Assembly: GCA_947459635.1 (NCBI GenBank)
Contig: CANHEA010000019.1
Span: 1 to 37,431, forward strand
DNA from: Flavobacteriaceae bacterium
GTDB lineage: Bacteria > Bacteroidota > Bacteroidia > Flavobacteriales > Flavobacteriaceae
Length of the DNA stretch: 37,431 bases
Direction of reading: 5' to 3'
Positions within the stretch are counted from its first letter, which is position 1. Each line of letters opens with the position of its first letter. Shown here piece by piece: positions 23,584-32,253 of the stretch. A program made the translations under genes and the position numbers. Under the pieces are notes generated by a model. That model saw only the letters and a list, made by a program, of their open reading frames with translations, did no database searches and was not told where the DNA came from.

Positions 23584-25281
23584 ATGCTTCTCCTCCTATT
23601 GATATGGTGTTATCTTGGCGTTACCTTTATTAATATTGGATTCGCATTCAATAAGTTACTAAAACTAAAAGAAATTGACTCTTTTCTAACCATCCTATTT
23701 GGCATGTTTTGCTTAACAATTGTCGCTAGTTTTTGGGCGATATTTGACAGAATAAATTATGAGTTTCAGTTATTTTTGTTGTTGCTTCAATTGCTGATTG
23801 TGCTTCGATTTAAAGATGAACTAATGCATTTTTACAACACAGTTTTCATTCAATTTAAAGCAATCAATTCTACTTTAAGGTATTTCTTGCTTTTATCATT
23901 TGGGTTAATTTTATTTCAATCATCTTCCAGCTCCTACTTTGTTGACAATGAAACTTATTATGTACAAACCATCAAATGGCTTAACGAATATGGCCTTGTA
24001 CCTGGATTAGCTAATCTTCATATTTTCCTTGGGCAAACCTCGGGTTGGCATATTTTGCAGAGCGTTTTCTCATTTTCTTATTTTACGAACAATTGCAACG
24101 ATCTCAATGGATTTTGCTTGGTATTTGGAATTACATTTTCTATTGCTCAACTTGATACCTATTTCAAGACAGGCAATCTTCACTCTTTATTGACGGGACT
24201 TTTTCCAACTCTGGTGGTTTTGCTTTTACCTTTTTCAAGCGTTCCATCTCCTGACTTGGCCGTTATTGTTATATCGCTTTTGCTTTTCTCATTTCTAATA
24301 AGAAGCAATGAAAAGCCCAATCCGCATTCAGTAACAATTCTTGCCTTACTAGCATTCTTCATTGTTTATATTAAAATCTCAGCTTTACCAATTTTGCTGG
24401 TGCCGCTACTATATTTTATCCTACACGCCCATAAAAAGCAACTTAAAACAATACCTACGCTTTTTTTCGGCGTAATGGTTGTAGTCCTATTTGTCACTAA
24501 AAACATTATTCTGACGGGCTATCCTTTTTATCCTTCATCCCTATTTGCGCATTCTTTCCCATTCGAAAATGCGATTCCAAACACACTTTACGAATTTTGG
24601 TGGAGTCCTTCAAAGAACTATGGATTTGCATTACCTCAAAATCAGTATTCCCCGCTTACAACTTTTGAGATTTTATTGCAATGGATATCGGAATCCTGGG
24701 TAATTCGTTCAATCACTTTGATGCTACTATCGCTATTCGTAATGGTTCCTTTCGCAATCAGTAAATCAAAAAACAAAACTGCCTTTTGGATTATTTATGT
24801 AACAATGATTGTTCAAATAGTATTTTTGATTTTTACGGCCCCTCAATTCCGTTTTCTGTTGCCCTTTTTACTGTTCTTTGGATTGACATTACTTTCTTTT
24901 GTTTTGGTAAAAAAAACACCTATTTACATTTCCTTGTATATTGGCCTTATCATTGCAAGTCTTTATGTACTATTTCCGATAGCACTAGGAATCAACCACA
25001 ACCGCGTAGACTTCTATCCGAAGTCATTCTTGCTCTCTCAAATTGTCCTTCCAAAATCAAATTCCAATCTGCAGGCTACATTTTCAAAAAAAACAAAAGG
25101 CAATCTGCAATACAACTCACCGGATGAACATAGTTACATATGGGTAACTGGAAGCGGGAATCTTCCGTGTGTCAATAGCAAACAAATTGAATATTTCGAG
25201 GAAAAACTCGGATACTATCCACAATTACGCGGAACTACATTAGCGGAAGGATTTTACTCCAAAAACGCAACGAAACCATGA
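23584..25281 (+). CDS. Polytopic membrane protein, GT-C-like, LIC_10190-type
   Basis: The function is not known. The 565-residue protein has about 11-13 hydrophobic spans through residue 470, then a soluble tail of about 95 residues. A segment after the third or fourth span reads VDNETYYVQTIKWLNEYGLV (acidic residues at 121 and 123), followed by NLHIFLGQTSGWHILQSVFS. An acidic motif in an early external loop is a common feature of GT-C glycosyltransferases that use lipid-linked sugars, so such an enzyme is a reasonable inference. I recall similar proteins under the name LIC_10190 family membrane protein. It starts 5 bp after the LolD-like gene and its stop codon overlaps the next gene's ATG by 4 bp, so all three are likely co-transcribed. 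Confidence 0.6.
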   Translation: MLLLLLIWCYLGVTFINIGFAFNKLLKLKEIDSFLTILFGMFCLTIVASFWAIFDRINYEFQLFLLLLQLLIVLRFKDELMHFYNTVFIQFKAINSTLRYFLLLSFGLILFQSSSSSYFVDNETYYVQTIKWLNEYGLVPGLANLHIFLGQTSGWHILQSVFSFSYFTNNCNDLNGFCLVFGITFSIAQLDTYFKTGNLHSLLTGLFPTLVVLLLPFSSVPSPDLAVIVISLLLFSFLIRSNEKPNPHSVTILALLAFFIVYIKISALPILLVPLLYFILHAHKKQLKTIPTLFFGVMVVVLFVTKNIILTGYPFYPSSLFAHSFPFENAIPNTLYEFWWSPSKNYGFALPQNQYSPLTTFEILLQWISESWVIRSITLMLLSLFVMVPFAISKSKNKTAFWIIYVTMIVQIVFLIFTAPQFRFLLPFLLFFGLTLLSFVLVKKTPIYISLYIGLIIASLYVLFPIALGINHNRVDFYPKSFLLSQIVLPKSNSNLQATFSKKTKGNLQYNSPDEHSYIWVTGSGNLPCVNSKQIEYFEEKLGYYPQLRGTTLAEGFYSKNATKP

Positions 25282-26042
25282 CAACAGCCGAATTACACGA
25301 GTTTCTTGAACAGAAAGTAGTTCAATATAATACCATTCAATTTATCGATAGTGATCCGATTCAAGTTCCGCATTTATTTACCTTAAAAGAAGACATTGAA
25401 ATAGCAGGTTTTCTGACGGCAACTATTTCGTGGGGCAATCGAAAAATGATTCTAAAAAATGCGCATAAGATGATGCAGCTACTCGGAAACTCACCATATG
25501 ACTTTGTGATGTCCCATTCAGAATCTGATCTGCAGCGCTTAGAGCAATTTGTTCATCGAACTTTCAACGGCACAGACTTTTCAACATTTATAAGAGGATT
25601 AAAACATATTTATCAAAACCATGGTGGACTAGAAGCTGTATTTTCAAAGCATCAAGAGGAAGAAAACCTACAAATGAGTATTCATACGTTGAAGGAGTTG
25701 TTTTTCGAAATTAGTCATCAAAACCGAACACAAAAACACATTTCAGATCCTCTAAACAATTCTGCGGCAAAGCGAATCAACATGTACTTACGTTGGATGG
25801 TTCGTCAAGATCATAGTGGCGTCGATTTAGGGATTTGGAAAAGTATTTCTCCATCCAAACTCTCTTGTCCGCTGGACGTCCACTCTGGAAACGTTGCTCG
25901 AAAACTTGGATTGCTCACACGTAATCAAAATGATGGAAAAGCACTTACTGAGTTAGATAAAAATCTTCGAAAATTAGACGCTATAGATCCGGTAAAATAC
26001 GATTTTGCATTATTTGGATTGGGAGTCTTTGAAAATTTTTAG
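25278..26042 (+). CDS. DUF2400 / TIGR02757 family protein
   Basis: The biochemical function is not established. The 254-residue protein matches the DUF2400 (TIGR02757) family along its whole length: IQFIDSDPIQVPHLF, EIAGFLTATISWGNRKMIL, NSPYDFVMSH, FVHRTFNGTDF, GLKHIYQNHGGLE and the C-terminal CPLDVHSGNVARKLGLLTR. The last of these, with Asp200 and His202, resembles the catalytic aspartate region of HhH-GPD DNA glycosylases (compare FPVDTHIHRLMYR in the endonuclease III of this window), and it follows a helical stretch AAKRINMYLRWMVR. I infer a possible DNA repair or DNA-binding role. The ATG overlaps the stop of the preceding membrane protein gene (ATGA), which indicates coupling. Confidence 0.85.
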   Translation: MTTAELHEFLEQKVVQYNTIQFIDSDPIQVPHLFTLKEDIEIAGFLTATISWGNRKMILKNAHKMMQLLGNSPYDFVMSHSESDLQRLEQFVHRTFNGTDFSTFIRGLKHIYQNHGGLEAVFSKHQEEENLQMSIHTLKELFFEISHQNRTQKHISDPLNNSAAKRINMYLRWMVRQDHSGVDLGIWKSISPSKLSCPLDVHSGNVARKLGLLTRNQNDGKALTELDKNLRKLDAIDPVKYDFALFGLGVFENF

Positions 26043-26209
26043 AAATCGCTTTGTTTCCTTTTTCACTTATTTTCAAAAAGTTAGTACAAATATAGATTTT
26101 AAGGTAGGGTAAATAAAATGTTAAATGTTTAAAACACTAGGTGGATTTATTGCTTATTTTACTAAATTCGCAACGCCCTATTGCATTTTTTACAAAATAT
26201 TAACTTACG

Positions 26210-27220
26210 ATGAAATTACTAAAAAACAAAAAATCGCTTGCAATTATTATTGCGTCGATGATTGCTTCTAACGCCTTAACGTATTATTCTACAAAAAAAA
26301 ACACTGCAAATCTAGAGCAACAAAATGCTATTAGCTGCGACAATAATTATGAAGTTGCACGATTAGATGGCTATAAATACGTGAAGCCAATTCTGTATGT
26401 AGATGGAAAATATGAAGCAGAGAATTTAAGCTCCATCAAACAAAATGTAACCAACATCATTGAAAATTATAAGAAGATTGGCATGCTCAATTCCGCTTCT
26501 ATGTATATCAAGGAATTTAAGGGCAATGGCTGGACTGGAGTTAATGTCGATGAGAAGTATATGCCGGGCTCATTAATGAAAGTGCCTGAATTGATTGCTT
26601 ATCTAAAAATGAACGAACTTAAGCCGGGCACATTAGACCGTGTGATTTCTTATGATCATGCAAATGATCTTGACAGACATACCAATTTTAATTCTAAGAC
26701 CATTAAAGTCGGAAATAAATATACGATTCGTGAATTACTCACGTACATGATTAAATATTCGGACAACCAAGCTACAAATTTGCTGAATGAAAACATCGAC
26801 AAAGATACTTTTGGACGAGTATTTACAGATCTTGGTTTAGCAATTCCAGATTGGACATCAGGCAATTATCCGATTTCCGCTAAAGAGTACTCTTTGTTTA
26901 TGAGAGCACTTTATAATGGCTCTTATCTAAACAAGGAAAATTCTGAAATTGGAGCCGAGTTACTAAGCCAATGTGATTTTAATTGCGGATTGATTGCTGG
27001 ACTTCCAAAAGGCACAAAAGTCGCGCATAAATTTGGTGAGTCAGGAAAAATAAATGAGCAACATCTTAGTGAATCCGCAATCATTTACATCAATAACAGT
27101 GCTTACGTACTGACAGTAATGACCAGCGGAAAAGACTACAAGAAACTACCTGAAATCATCAAAGAGATTTCCGCGAACGTCTACCAGTATATGAAAACAA
27201 ATGAAGTGGCAAGCATTTAA
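26210..27220 (+). CDS. Class A beta-lactamase-fold serine hydrolase
   Basis: This 336-residue protein has an N-terminal membrane anchor or uncleaved signal (KKSLAIIIASMIASNALTYY) and a class A beta-lactamase-like domain from about residue 75. The catalytic serine motif is S121-L-M-K124 in MPGSLMKVP, the SDN loop is S184-D-N186 in YSDNQATN, and the third motif is K274-F-G in AHKFGESG, in place of the usual K-T/S-G. After SDN I find no omega-loop Glu-x-x-Leu-Asn, the residue that deacylates beta-lactams. It is therefore more likely a peptidase or penicillin-binding-type enzyme of the cell envelope than a resistance enzyme. The preceding 167 bp hold no clear promoter; TAAATTCG at 26163-26170 is a near match to the -7 consensus. 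Confidence 0.78.
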   Translation: MKLLKNKKSLAIIIASMIASNALTYYSTKKNTANLEQQNAISCDNNYEVARLDGYKYVKPILYVDGKYEAENLSSIKQNVTNIIENYKKIGMLNSASMYIKEFKGNGWTGVNVDEKYMPGSLMKVPELIAYLKMNELKPGTLDRVISYDHANDLDRHTNFNSKTIKVGNKYTIRELLTYMIKYSDNQATNLLNENIDKDTFGRVFTDLGLAIPDWTSGNYPISAKEYSLFMRALYNGSYLNKENSEIGAELLSQCDFNCGLIAGLPKGTKVAHKFGESGKINEQHLSESAIIYINNSAYVLTVMTSGKDYKKLPEIIKEISANVYQYMKTNEVASI

Positions 27221-27271
27221 GTGCTCCGGAAAAGAGAATAGTTGAAAGCACGCACGATGTCTTAAAAAGCT

Positions 27272-27279
27272 TACCTTTG
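27272..27279 (+). promoter_or_regulatory. Putative -7 element of the helicase gene
   Basis: TACCTTTG fits TAnnTTTG exactly, 16 bp before the ATG at 27296. The nearest TTG upstream is 27 bp away, longer than usual. Confidence 0.45.
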
Positions 27280-27295
27280 CGGAAATTAAAACCCA

Positions 27296-28645
27296 ATGAG
27301 CACTTTCGAACAATTCAATCTACCCAAATCAGTTCAAAAAGCCGTAGATGAATTAGGATTTACAACGCCTACTCCTATTCAGGAAAAATCATTCTCAGTA
27401 ATCATGTCTGGTCGCGATATGATGGGCATCGCTCAAACGGGCACAGGAAAGACATTTGCCTATTTATTGCCACTGCTCAAACTTTATAAATTTACCCCGA
27501 CCCATACACCAAAAATTGTGATTTTGGTTCCAACTCGAGAGTTGGTTGTTCAAGTCGTTGAAGAAGTTGAAAAACTAACGCAATATATGTCCGTTCGAAC
27601 GTTAGGAATTTATGGTGGCGTCAACATCAATACCCAAAAAACCGCCGTTTATCAAGGAACCGATATATTGGTTGGAACGCCTGGAAGAACCATGGACTTG
27701 GCACTAGATAACGTCATCCGATTTGATGAAACTTCCAAATTGGTCATCGACGAATTTGATGAAATGCTGAACTTAGGTTTTCGTCCACAGTTAACTTCGA
27801 TTTTAGCGATGATGAAACCAAAACGCCAAAACATCTTATTCTCAGCAACAATGACTGACGAAGTAGATGCAGTGCTTAACGACTTTTTTGACTTTCCAGA
27901 GGAAGTAAGTTTGGCGGCGTCAGGAACTCCATTGACCAATATTACCCAATTATCTTATAAGGTTCAGAATTTCAATACCAAAATTAACTTGCTGAAACAC
28001 CTGCTTTCAGAAAATGAAAACATGAGTCGTGTTTTGATTTTTGTGAATAATAAGAAAATCTCCGACATGCTTCACGACAGTATTGAAGTTGATTTTGAAG
28101 GGCAATTTGGCGTAATTCACTCTAATAAATCACAGAATTATCGTCTCAATACTATGGCTTCCTTTCAAGAAGGAAATTTACGAGGGATCATTACTACTGA
28201 TATTATGGCGCGTGGTTTAGATATTTCAGACATCACACACGTCATCAATTTTGAAATGCCAGAATTTCCCGAATTGTATATGCACAGAATTGGTAGAACT
28301 GGTCGAGCCGATGCGACTGGAACAGCCATTAGTTTTTACACCGCAAGAGAAGAAGAATTCAAGTTAGAGGCGGAAGTTCTGATGAATTTAGAAATTGAAA
28401 ACGTAGCATTCCCGGTAGAAGTCGAAGTTTCACTCAAATTAATTGGTCCAGAAAAAGACAAACAACCGATTAAGTTTTTACTCAAAAAACCAAAATTAGA
28501 AGGTGAAGGCGCGTTTCACGACAAAGCAAAAAAGAATAAAAAAGTCAATTTAGGCGGACCATCTAAAACAAAAAAGAAAACTTCGGGTTCCGTCAACAGA
28601 AACATGTTAAAGACCAGAGATAAGAAACGAAAAGACAAGAAATAA
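27296..28645 (+). CDS. DEAD-box-family RNA helicase (DEFD variant)
   Basis: This is an ATP-dependent RNA helicase of superfamily 2, 449 residues, probably acting in ribosome assembly or RNA turnover. The motifs are the Q motif FEQFNLPKSVQKAV...TPTPIQ, motif I AQTGTGKT (46-53), Ia PTREL, Ib GTPGR, motif II DEFD (152-155) instead of DEAD, motif III SAT (183-185), motif IV VLIFVNNKK, motif V TDIMARGLDI and motif VI HRIGRTGRA. The C-terminal tail from about 395 is rich in Lys and ends KTRDKKRKDKK, a typical RNA-binding extension. I recall DEVD-type motif II in related flavobacterial helicases, so the variant is probably a family trait. It is a stand-alone gene. Confidence 0.92.
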   Translation: MSTFEQFNLPKSVQKAVDELGFTTPTPIQEKSFSVIMSGRDMMGIAQTGTGKTFAYLLPLLKLYKFTPTHTPKIVILVPTRELVVQVVEEVEKLTQYMSVRTLGIYGGVNINTQKTAVYQGTDILVGTPGRTMDLALDNVIRFDETSKLVIDEFDEMLNLGFRPQLTSILAMMKPKRQNILFSATMTDEVDAVLNDFFDFPEEVSLAASGTPLTNITQLSYKVQNFNTKINLLKHLLSENENMSRVLIFVNNKKISDMLHDSIEVDFEGQFGVIHSNKSQNYRLNTMASFQEGNLRGIITTDIMARGLDISDITHVINFEMPEFPELYMHRIGRTGRADATGTAISFYTAREEEFKLEAEVLMNLEIENVAFPVEVEVSLKLIGPEKDKQPIKFLLKKPKLEGEGAFHDKAKKNKKVNLGGPSKTKKKTSGSVNRNMLKTRDKKRKDKK

Positions 28646-28652
28646 ATGTTAT

Positions 28653-28680
28653 TTGATAATTGACAATTGATAATTGATTG
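28653..28680. repeat. TGATAATTGA phrase repeat
   Basis: TTGATAATTGA, CAATTGATAATTGATTG form three overlapping copies of the phrase also present at 18514-18595. It lies between the helicase and BatA genes and is partly self-complementary (TCAATTGA-like core). Confidence 0.5.
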
Positions 28681-28750
28681 TTATTTTTGACCATCCAGAA
28701 ATCACTGAACTTTTCGAAATCAAAAAGCAGTGACGTAAACTAAATTAAGC

Positions 28751-30679
28751 ATGCAATTCAAACATCCGGAAATTCTCTACTTCCTATTCTTATTGATTAT
28801 TCCGATATTGGTTCACTTGTTTCAATTGCGTCGATTTAAGAAAGAATATTTTACCAATGTTCGATTTCTTAAAGAAATTTCCATTCAAACCAGAAAGAGT
28901 TCTAAAATCAAAAAGTGGTTGCTTCTAGCCACAAGATTGTTGCTTTTGACTTGTATTATTCTCGCCTTTGCACAACCTTTTTTCGCGGCAAAAGACAGTA
29001 AAAATAGCAACAATGAACTTTATCTCGTCGTTGACAATTCCTACAGCATGCAAGCCAAAGGACAAAAAGGTGCTTTATTAAAAAGAGCTATCGAAGACTT
29101 ATTAGAACATGCACCGTCCACTCAAACCTTCTCTTTGATAACCAATTCTGAAACGTTTTGGAATACGGACATCAAATCGATACAGAAGGAATTGCAAAAC
29201 CTGTCGTATAGTCCGCTTTCCTTTCAATTAGAAAGTGCAATGTCAAAAATCAAATCGCATCAATCTGCACTCAATAAAGACGTTGTTGTGATTACAGATG
29301 CCGTCGGATTGCAACCAAAACAACTAAAAAGCATCGACAAATCTTGGAATACAATTTTTGTCGTTCCTAAAGCCGAACAAAAAAACAACGTAGCTATCGA
29401 TAGCGTTTTTATCGAACAGACCTTAGATAATTTTTATGAAATTGGAATTCACCTCACTTCCTATGGTGAAGACGACAAAGAATTTCCAATGGCCTTATAC
29501 AATAAAGAAAAACTAATTGCCAAGACCATTTTTAAAATGGAATCGAAAGAAAAAACTGTAAAATTCACGATTCCAAAAGATGATTTTAATGGCTATGCAA
29601 GCATTACCGACAATAGTTTATCCTACGACAATACACTGTATTTTAGCATTTCAAAGCCTGAAAAAATTAATGTTTTAAGTATTGGAAGCTCCGAAAAAAG
29701 CGGATTCTTAAGTCGAATTTACACTGCTAATGAATTCAATTTTGTGAACTTTGAACTTTCCAATTTAGACTACAATCAACTGGAAAATCAAGATGCCATT
29801 GTTCTCAATGAATTAGTCGATATTCCTCAGGCATTACAAACCACGCTAAAAACTTTTGTATCCAAAGGTGGCAATGTTGTTTTGATTCCGTCTAACGAAA
29901 GTAATTCTGCAGCGGTCAATAGTTTTCTGAATAATTTTGGCAAAATTCAATTTCAAGGCCTTCAGAAAAACGAAAAATTAATTACAAAAATCGCCTATAA
30001 CAACCCAATCTTCAAAACCGTTTTTGAGAAACAAGTCGCCAATTTTCAATACCCAAAAACCAATAATTCTTTTAGAATGGGTAGCGCTTATCCAGCGATT
30101 TTGAGTTATGAAGATCAAAGTGCATTTTTGACGTCAATTCAAAATGAGCTATCGTCGGTTTATGTTTTTGCTGCTGCTTTAAACAAGGAAAATTCCAATT
30201 TTCAAAATTCACCTTTGATTGTCCCTGTTTTCTATAATATGGCGCAAAGCATTCAGAAAACTGGAATATCATCCATGCAGATTGGAGAAAACAACAGCGT
30301 TTTAATGAATGCAACTTTAAGTAAAGACGACATTTTATCTGTTAAAAATAAAGACGAGAATTTCATTCCAATCCAACAAATACTTAATAACAAAGTAAAA
30401 CTTACTTGTACCGACAAACCGGAAATTGCCGGTAACTATGGCGTATTCAAGGCCGATGAAATACTCAAGAATATTAGTTTCAACTACAACCGTACGGAAA
30501 GTGCACTTGCAGAGAGTTCAGACAATCTGCTCGCCGATTTTACACAAAAGGAAACTATCTCAGCAGTTTTTGATACCTTGCAGTTCGAAAGAACAAACGA
30601 TGAAATCTGGAAATGGTTTGTTATCCTCACCTTGTTATTTTTAGTCCTTGAAGTACTCATTCAAAAATTTGTAAAATGA
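28751..30679 (+). CDS. BatA-domain / VWA-type membrane protein
   Basis: The 642-residue protein begins with an N-terminal BatA domain (FKHPEILYFLFLLIIPILVHLFQLRRFKK, residues 3-31 in part), with membrane spans at about 7-24 and 56-76, and ends with a span at about 620-638 (WKWFVILTLLFLVLEVLI). Between them is a periplasmic part starting with a von Willebrand A-like stretch: LYLVVDNSYSMQ carries the D95-x-S97-x-S99 metal-binding motif. A central part (about 300-420) resembles a glutamine-amidotransferase-like fold, as in LSIGSSEKSGFLSRIY and GGNVVLIPS. Proteins of this build are common in Bacteroidota with unknown function. Its stop codon overlaps the ATG of the next gene by 4 bp, so the four genes 28751-32898 are probably one operon. 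Confidence 0.85.
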   Translation: MQFKHPEILYFLFLLIIPILVHLFQLRRFKKEYFTNVRFLKEISIQTRKSSKIKKWLLLATRLLLLTCIILAFAQPFFAAKDSKNSNNELYLVVDNSYSMQAKGQKGALLKRAIEDLLEHAPSTQTFSLITNSETFWNTDIKSIQKELQNLSYSPLSFQLESAMSKIKSHQSALNKDVVVITDAVGLQPKQLKSIDKSWNTIFVVPKAEQKNNVAIDSVFIEQTLDNFYEIGIHLTSYGEDDKEFPMALYNKEKLIAKTIFKMESKEKTVKFTIPKDDFNGYASITDNSLSYDNTLYFSISKPEKINVLSIGSSEKSGFLSRIYTANEFNFVNFELSNLDYNQLENQDAIVLNELVDIPQALQTTLKTFVSKGGNVVLIPSNESNSAAVNSFLNNFGKIQFQGLQKNEKLITKIAYNNPIFKTVFEKQVANFQYPKTNNSFRMGSAYPAILSYEDQSAFLTSIQNELSSVYVFAAALNKENSNFQNSPLIVPVFYNMAQSIQKTGISSMQIGENNSVLMNATLSKDDILSVKNKDENFIPIQQILNNKVKLTCTDKPEIAGNYGVFKADEILKNISFNYNRTESALAESSDNLLADFTQKETISAVFDTLQFERTNDEIWKWFVILTLLFLVLEVLIQKFVK

Positions 30680-31935
30680 ATTTAATTGTCAGAGCTGCTA
30701 AAATAATCGATGCTAAAAGTCCATATCACAATCAAATTGTAGATATCCAGATTGAAAATGGAATGATAACGAAAATTGGCACATCACTAACAAATTCAGA
30801 TCATTTGCAAGAAATCATCCTCGAAAACCTGCATCTTTCACAAGGTTGGTTTGATTCAAGTGTATGCTTTGGTGAGCCTGGATTTGAAGATTGCGAAACC
30901 ATCGAAAACGGATTACTAGTGGCGGCCAAAAGCGGTTTCACTGGAGTGGCTTTGCAACCCAATACGCATCCTATAATTGACAATCAATCGCAAGTACATT
31001 TTGTGCAATCGAAAGCAAAAAATGCTGCTACCCAACTCTACCCGATTGGTGCACTAACCAAAGAAAGTTTAGGGAAAGATATGGCTGAAATGTACGACAT
31101 GAAAAATGCCGGAGCCGTCGCCTTTGGTGACTATAACAAAAGTATCAGCAATGCAAATATTCTTAAGATTGCCCTACAGTATACGCAAGATTTTGACGGT
31201 TTGGCGATTGCCTTTTCACAAGATTCCAACCTCAAAGGAAATGGTGTTGCTAATGAAGGAGTTGTTGCTACCCGCTTGGGTTTGAAAGGAATTCCAAATT
31301 TAGCAGAAGAATTGGACGTCGCACGAAACTTATTTCTTTTGGAATATACCGGTGGAAAATTGCATATTCCAACAATCTCGACAGAAAAATCGGTAACGCT
31401 CATAAAAGAAGCTAAAGCCAAAGGTTTGCAAGTCAGCTGCAGTGTTGCCGTGCACCATTTGGTTTTGACCGATGAAAAACTAGACGGATTTGATACGCGG
31501 TTTAAAGTCATGCCACCACTTCGCACAGCAGCAGATCAAATGGCACTAATCGCGGGCGCTATTGATGGGACAATTGACATGATTACAACAGATCATAATC
31601 CGATTGACATTGAGCACAAAAAGATGGAATTCGATTTGGCGAAGAACGGAACCATTGGATTAGAAAGTGCGTTTGGCGCCTTGCTGACTGTCTTGCCTTT
31701 AGAAACTGTAATTGAAAAACTTACGGTTGGCAAATCGGTATTTGGGATTCAAGACGCTACAATTAAAGAAGGAAATATTGCCAATCTAAGCTTTTTCAAT
31801 CCAGAGGGAACTTGGACATTTACAAAAGAAAACATCCAATCAAAATCTAAAAATTCCGCTTTCTTAGGTCAAGAAATGAAGGGAAAACCATACGGAATTT
31901 ATAACCAAGGAAAACTAGTTATATCAAATGAATAA
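30676..31935 (+). CDS. Dihydroorotase homologue lacking the HxH metal motif
   Basis: The 419-residue protein is clearly a dihydroorotase of the multifunctional-complex type by sequence along its length (amidohydrolase fold): GEPGFEDCETIENG, FTGVALQPNTHPIID, LYPIGALTKESLGKDMAEMYDM, HIPTISTEKSV, FKVMPPLRT and ITTDHNPI. The first metal motif, normally D-x-H-x-H, reads D60-S-S-V-C64-F, so both histidines are gone (Ser62 and Cys64 in their places). The carboxylated lysine position also looks altered (VAFGDYN). It is likely catalytically inactive, like the PyrC-prime proteins of pseudomonads, which support aspartate carbamoyltransferase assembly. Pipelines usually call it pyrC; a second active enzyme should exist elsewhere. 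It overlaps both neighbours (ATGA at the start, 8 bp at the end). Confidence 0.88.
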   Translation: MNLIVRAAKIIDAKSPYHNQIVDIQIENGMITKIGTSLTNSDHLQEIILENLHLSQGWFDSSVCFGEPGFEDCETIENGLLVAAKSGFTGVALQPNTHPIIDNQSQVHFVQSKAKNAATQLYPIGALTKESLGKDMAEMYDMKNAGAVAFGDYNKSISNANILKIALQYTQDFDGLAIAFSQDSNLKGNGVANEGVVATRLGLKGIPNLAEELDVARNLFLLEYTGGKLHIPTISTEKSVTLIKEAKAKGLQVSCSVAVHHLVLTDEKLDGFDTRFKVMPPLRTAADQMALIAGAIDGTIDMITTDHNPIDIEHKKMEFDLAKNGTIGLESAFGALLTVLPLETVIEKLTVGKSVFGIQDATIKEGNIANLSFFNPEGTWTFTKENIQSKSKNSAFLGQEMKGKPYGIYNQGKLVISNE

Positions 31936-32251
31936 TACTGTAGAAGAAGGAAAAACCGCAGCCATCACAAGTTATATTTTGATTGTTGGCGTTCTAATAG
32001 CACTTTCGATGAATTCCGAAAATAAGAATTCATTTGCCTCTTTTCATATCCGTCAAGCATTAGGATTGTCAATTACGTTTCTTTCGTTGGGATTGCTTGT
32101 GAGTAATTTTGATAGTTTGATGATTTCCGCCACGATGTGGATTTTCGTTTCTGTGTTATGGACTTACGGTTTTTTCACAGCCATCAAGGGAGATACGAAA
32201 CCATTACCGTTGTTAGGAAGTTTGTTTCAAAAAGTATTTCACTTTATCTAA
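31928..32251 (+). CDS. Small membrane protein, DUF4870-like
   Basis: The function is unknown. The 107-residue product has three hydrophobic spans: about 13-28 (AITSYILIVGVLIALSM), 47-62 (LGLSITFLSLGLLVS) and 66-87 (LMISATMWIFVSVLWTYGFFTAI). The motif FASFHIRQALGLSI resembles the FHxxQAL motif of DUF4870-type and related small membrane proteins. The ATG lies 8 bp inside the end of the dihydroorotase-like gene, and the stop is 2 bp before the esterase start, so it is translationally linked with both. Confidence 0.75.
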   Translation: MNNTVEEGKTAAITSYILIVGVLIALSMNSENKNSFASFHIRQALGLSITFLSLGLLVSNFDSLMISATMWIFVSVLWTYGFFTAIKGDTKPLPLLGSLFQKVFHFI

Positions 32252-32253
32252 TT

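Noticed and set aside
32137..32253. 39-codon extension of the esterase into the preceding gene
   Set aside because: It overlaps the small membrane protein gene in another frame and has no similarity to the esterase family; the ATG at 32254 fits tightly.
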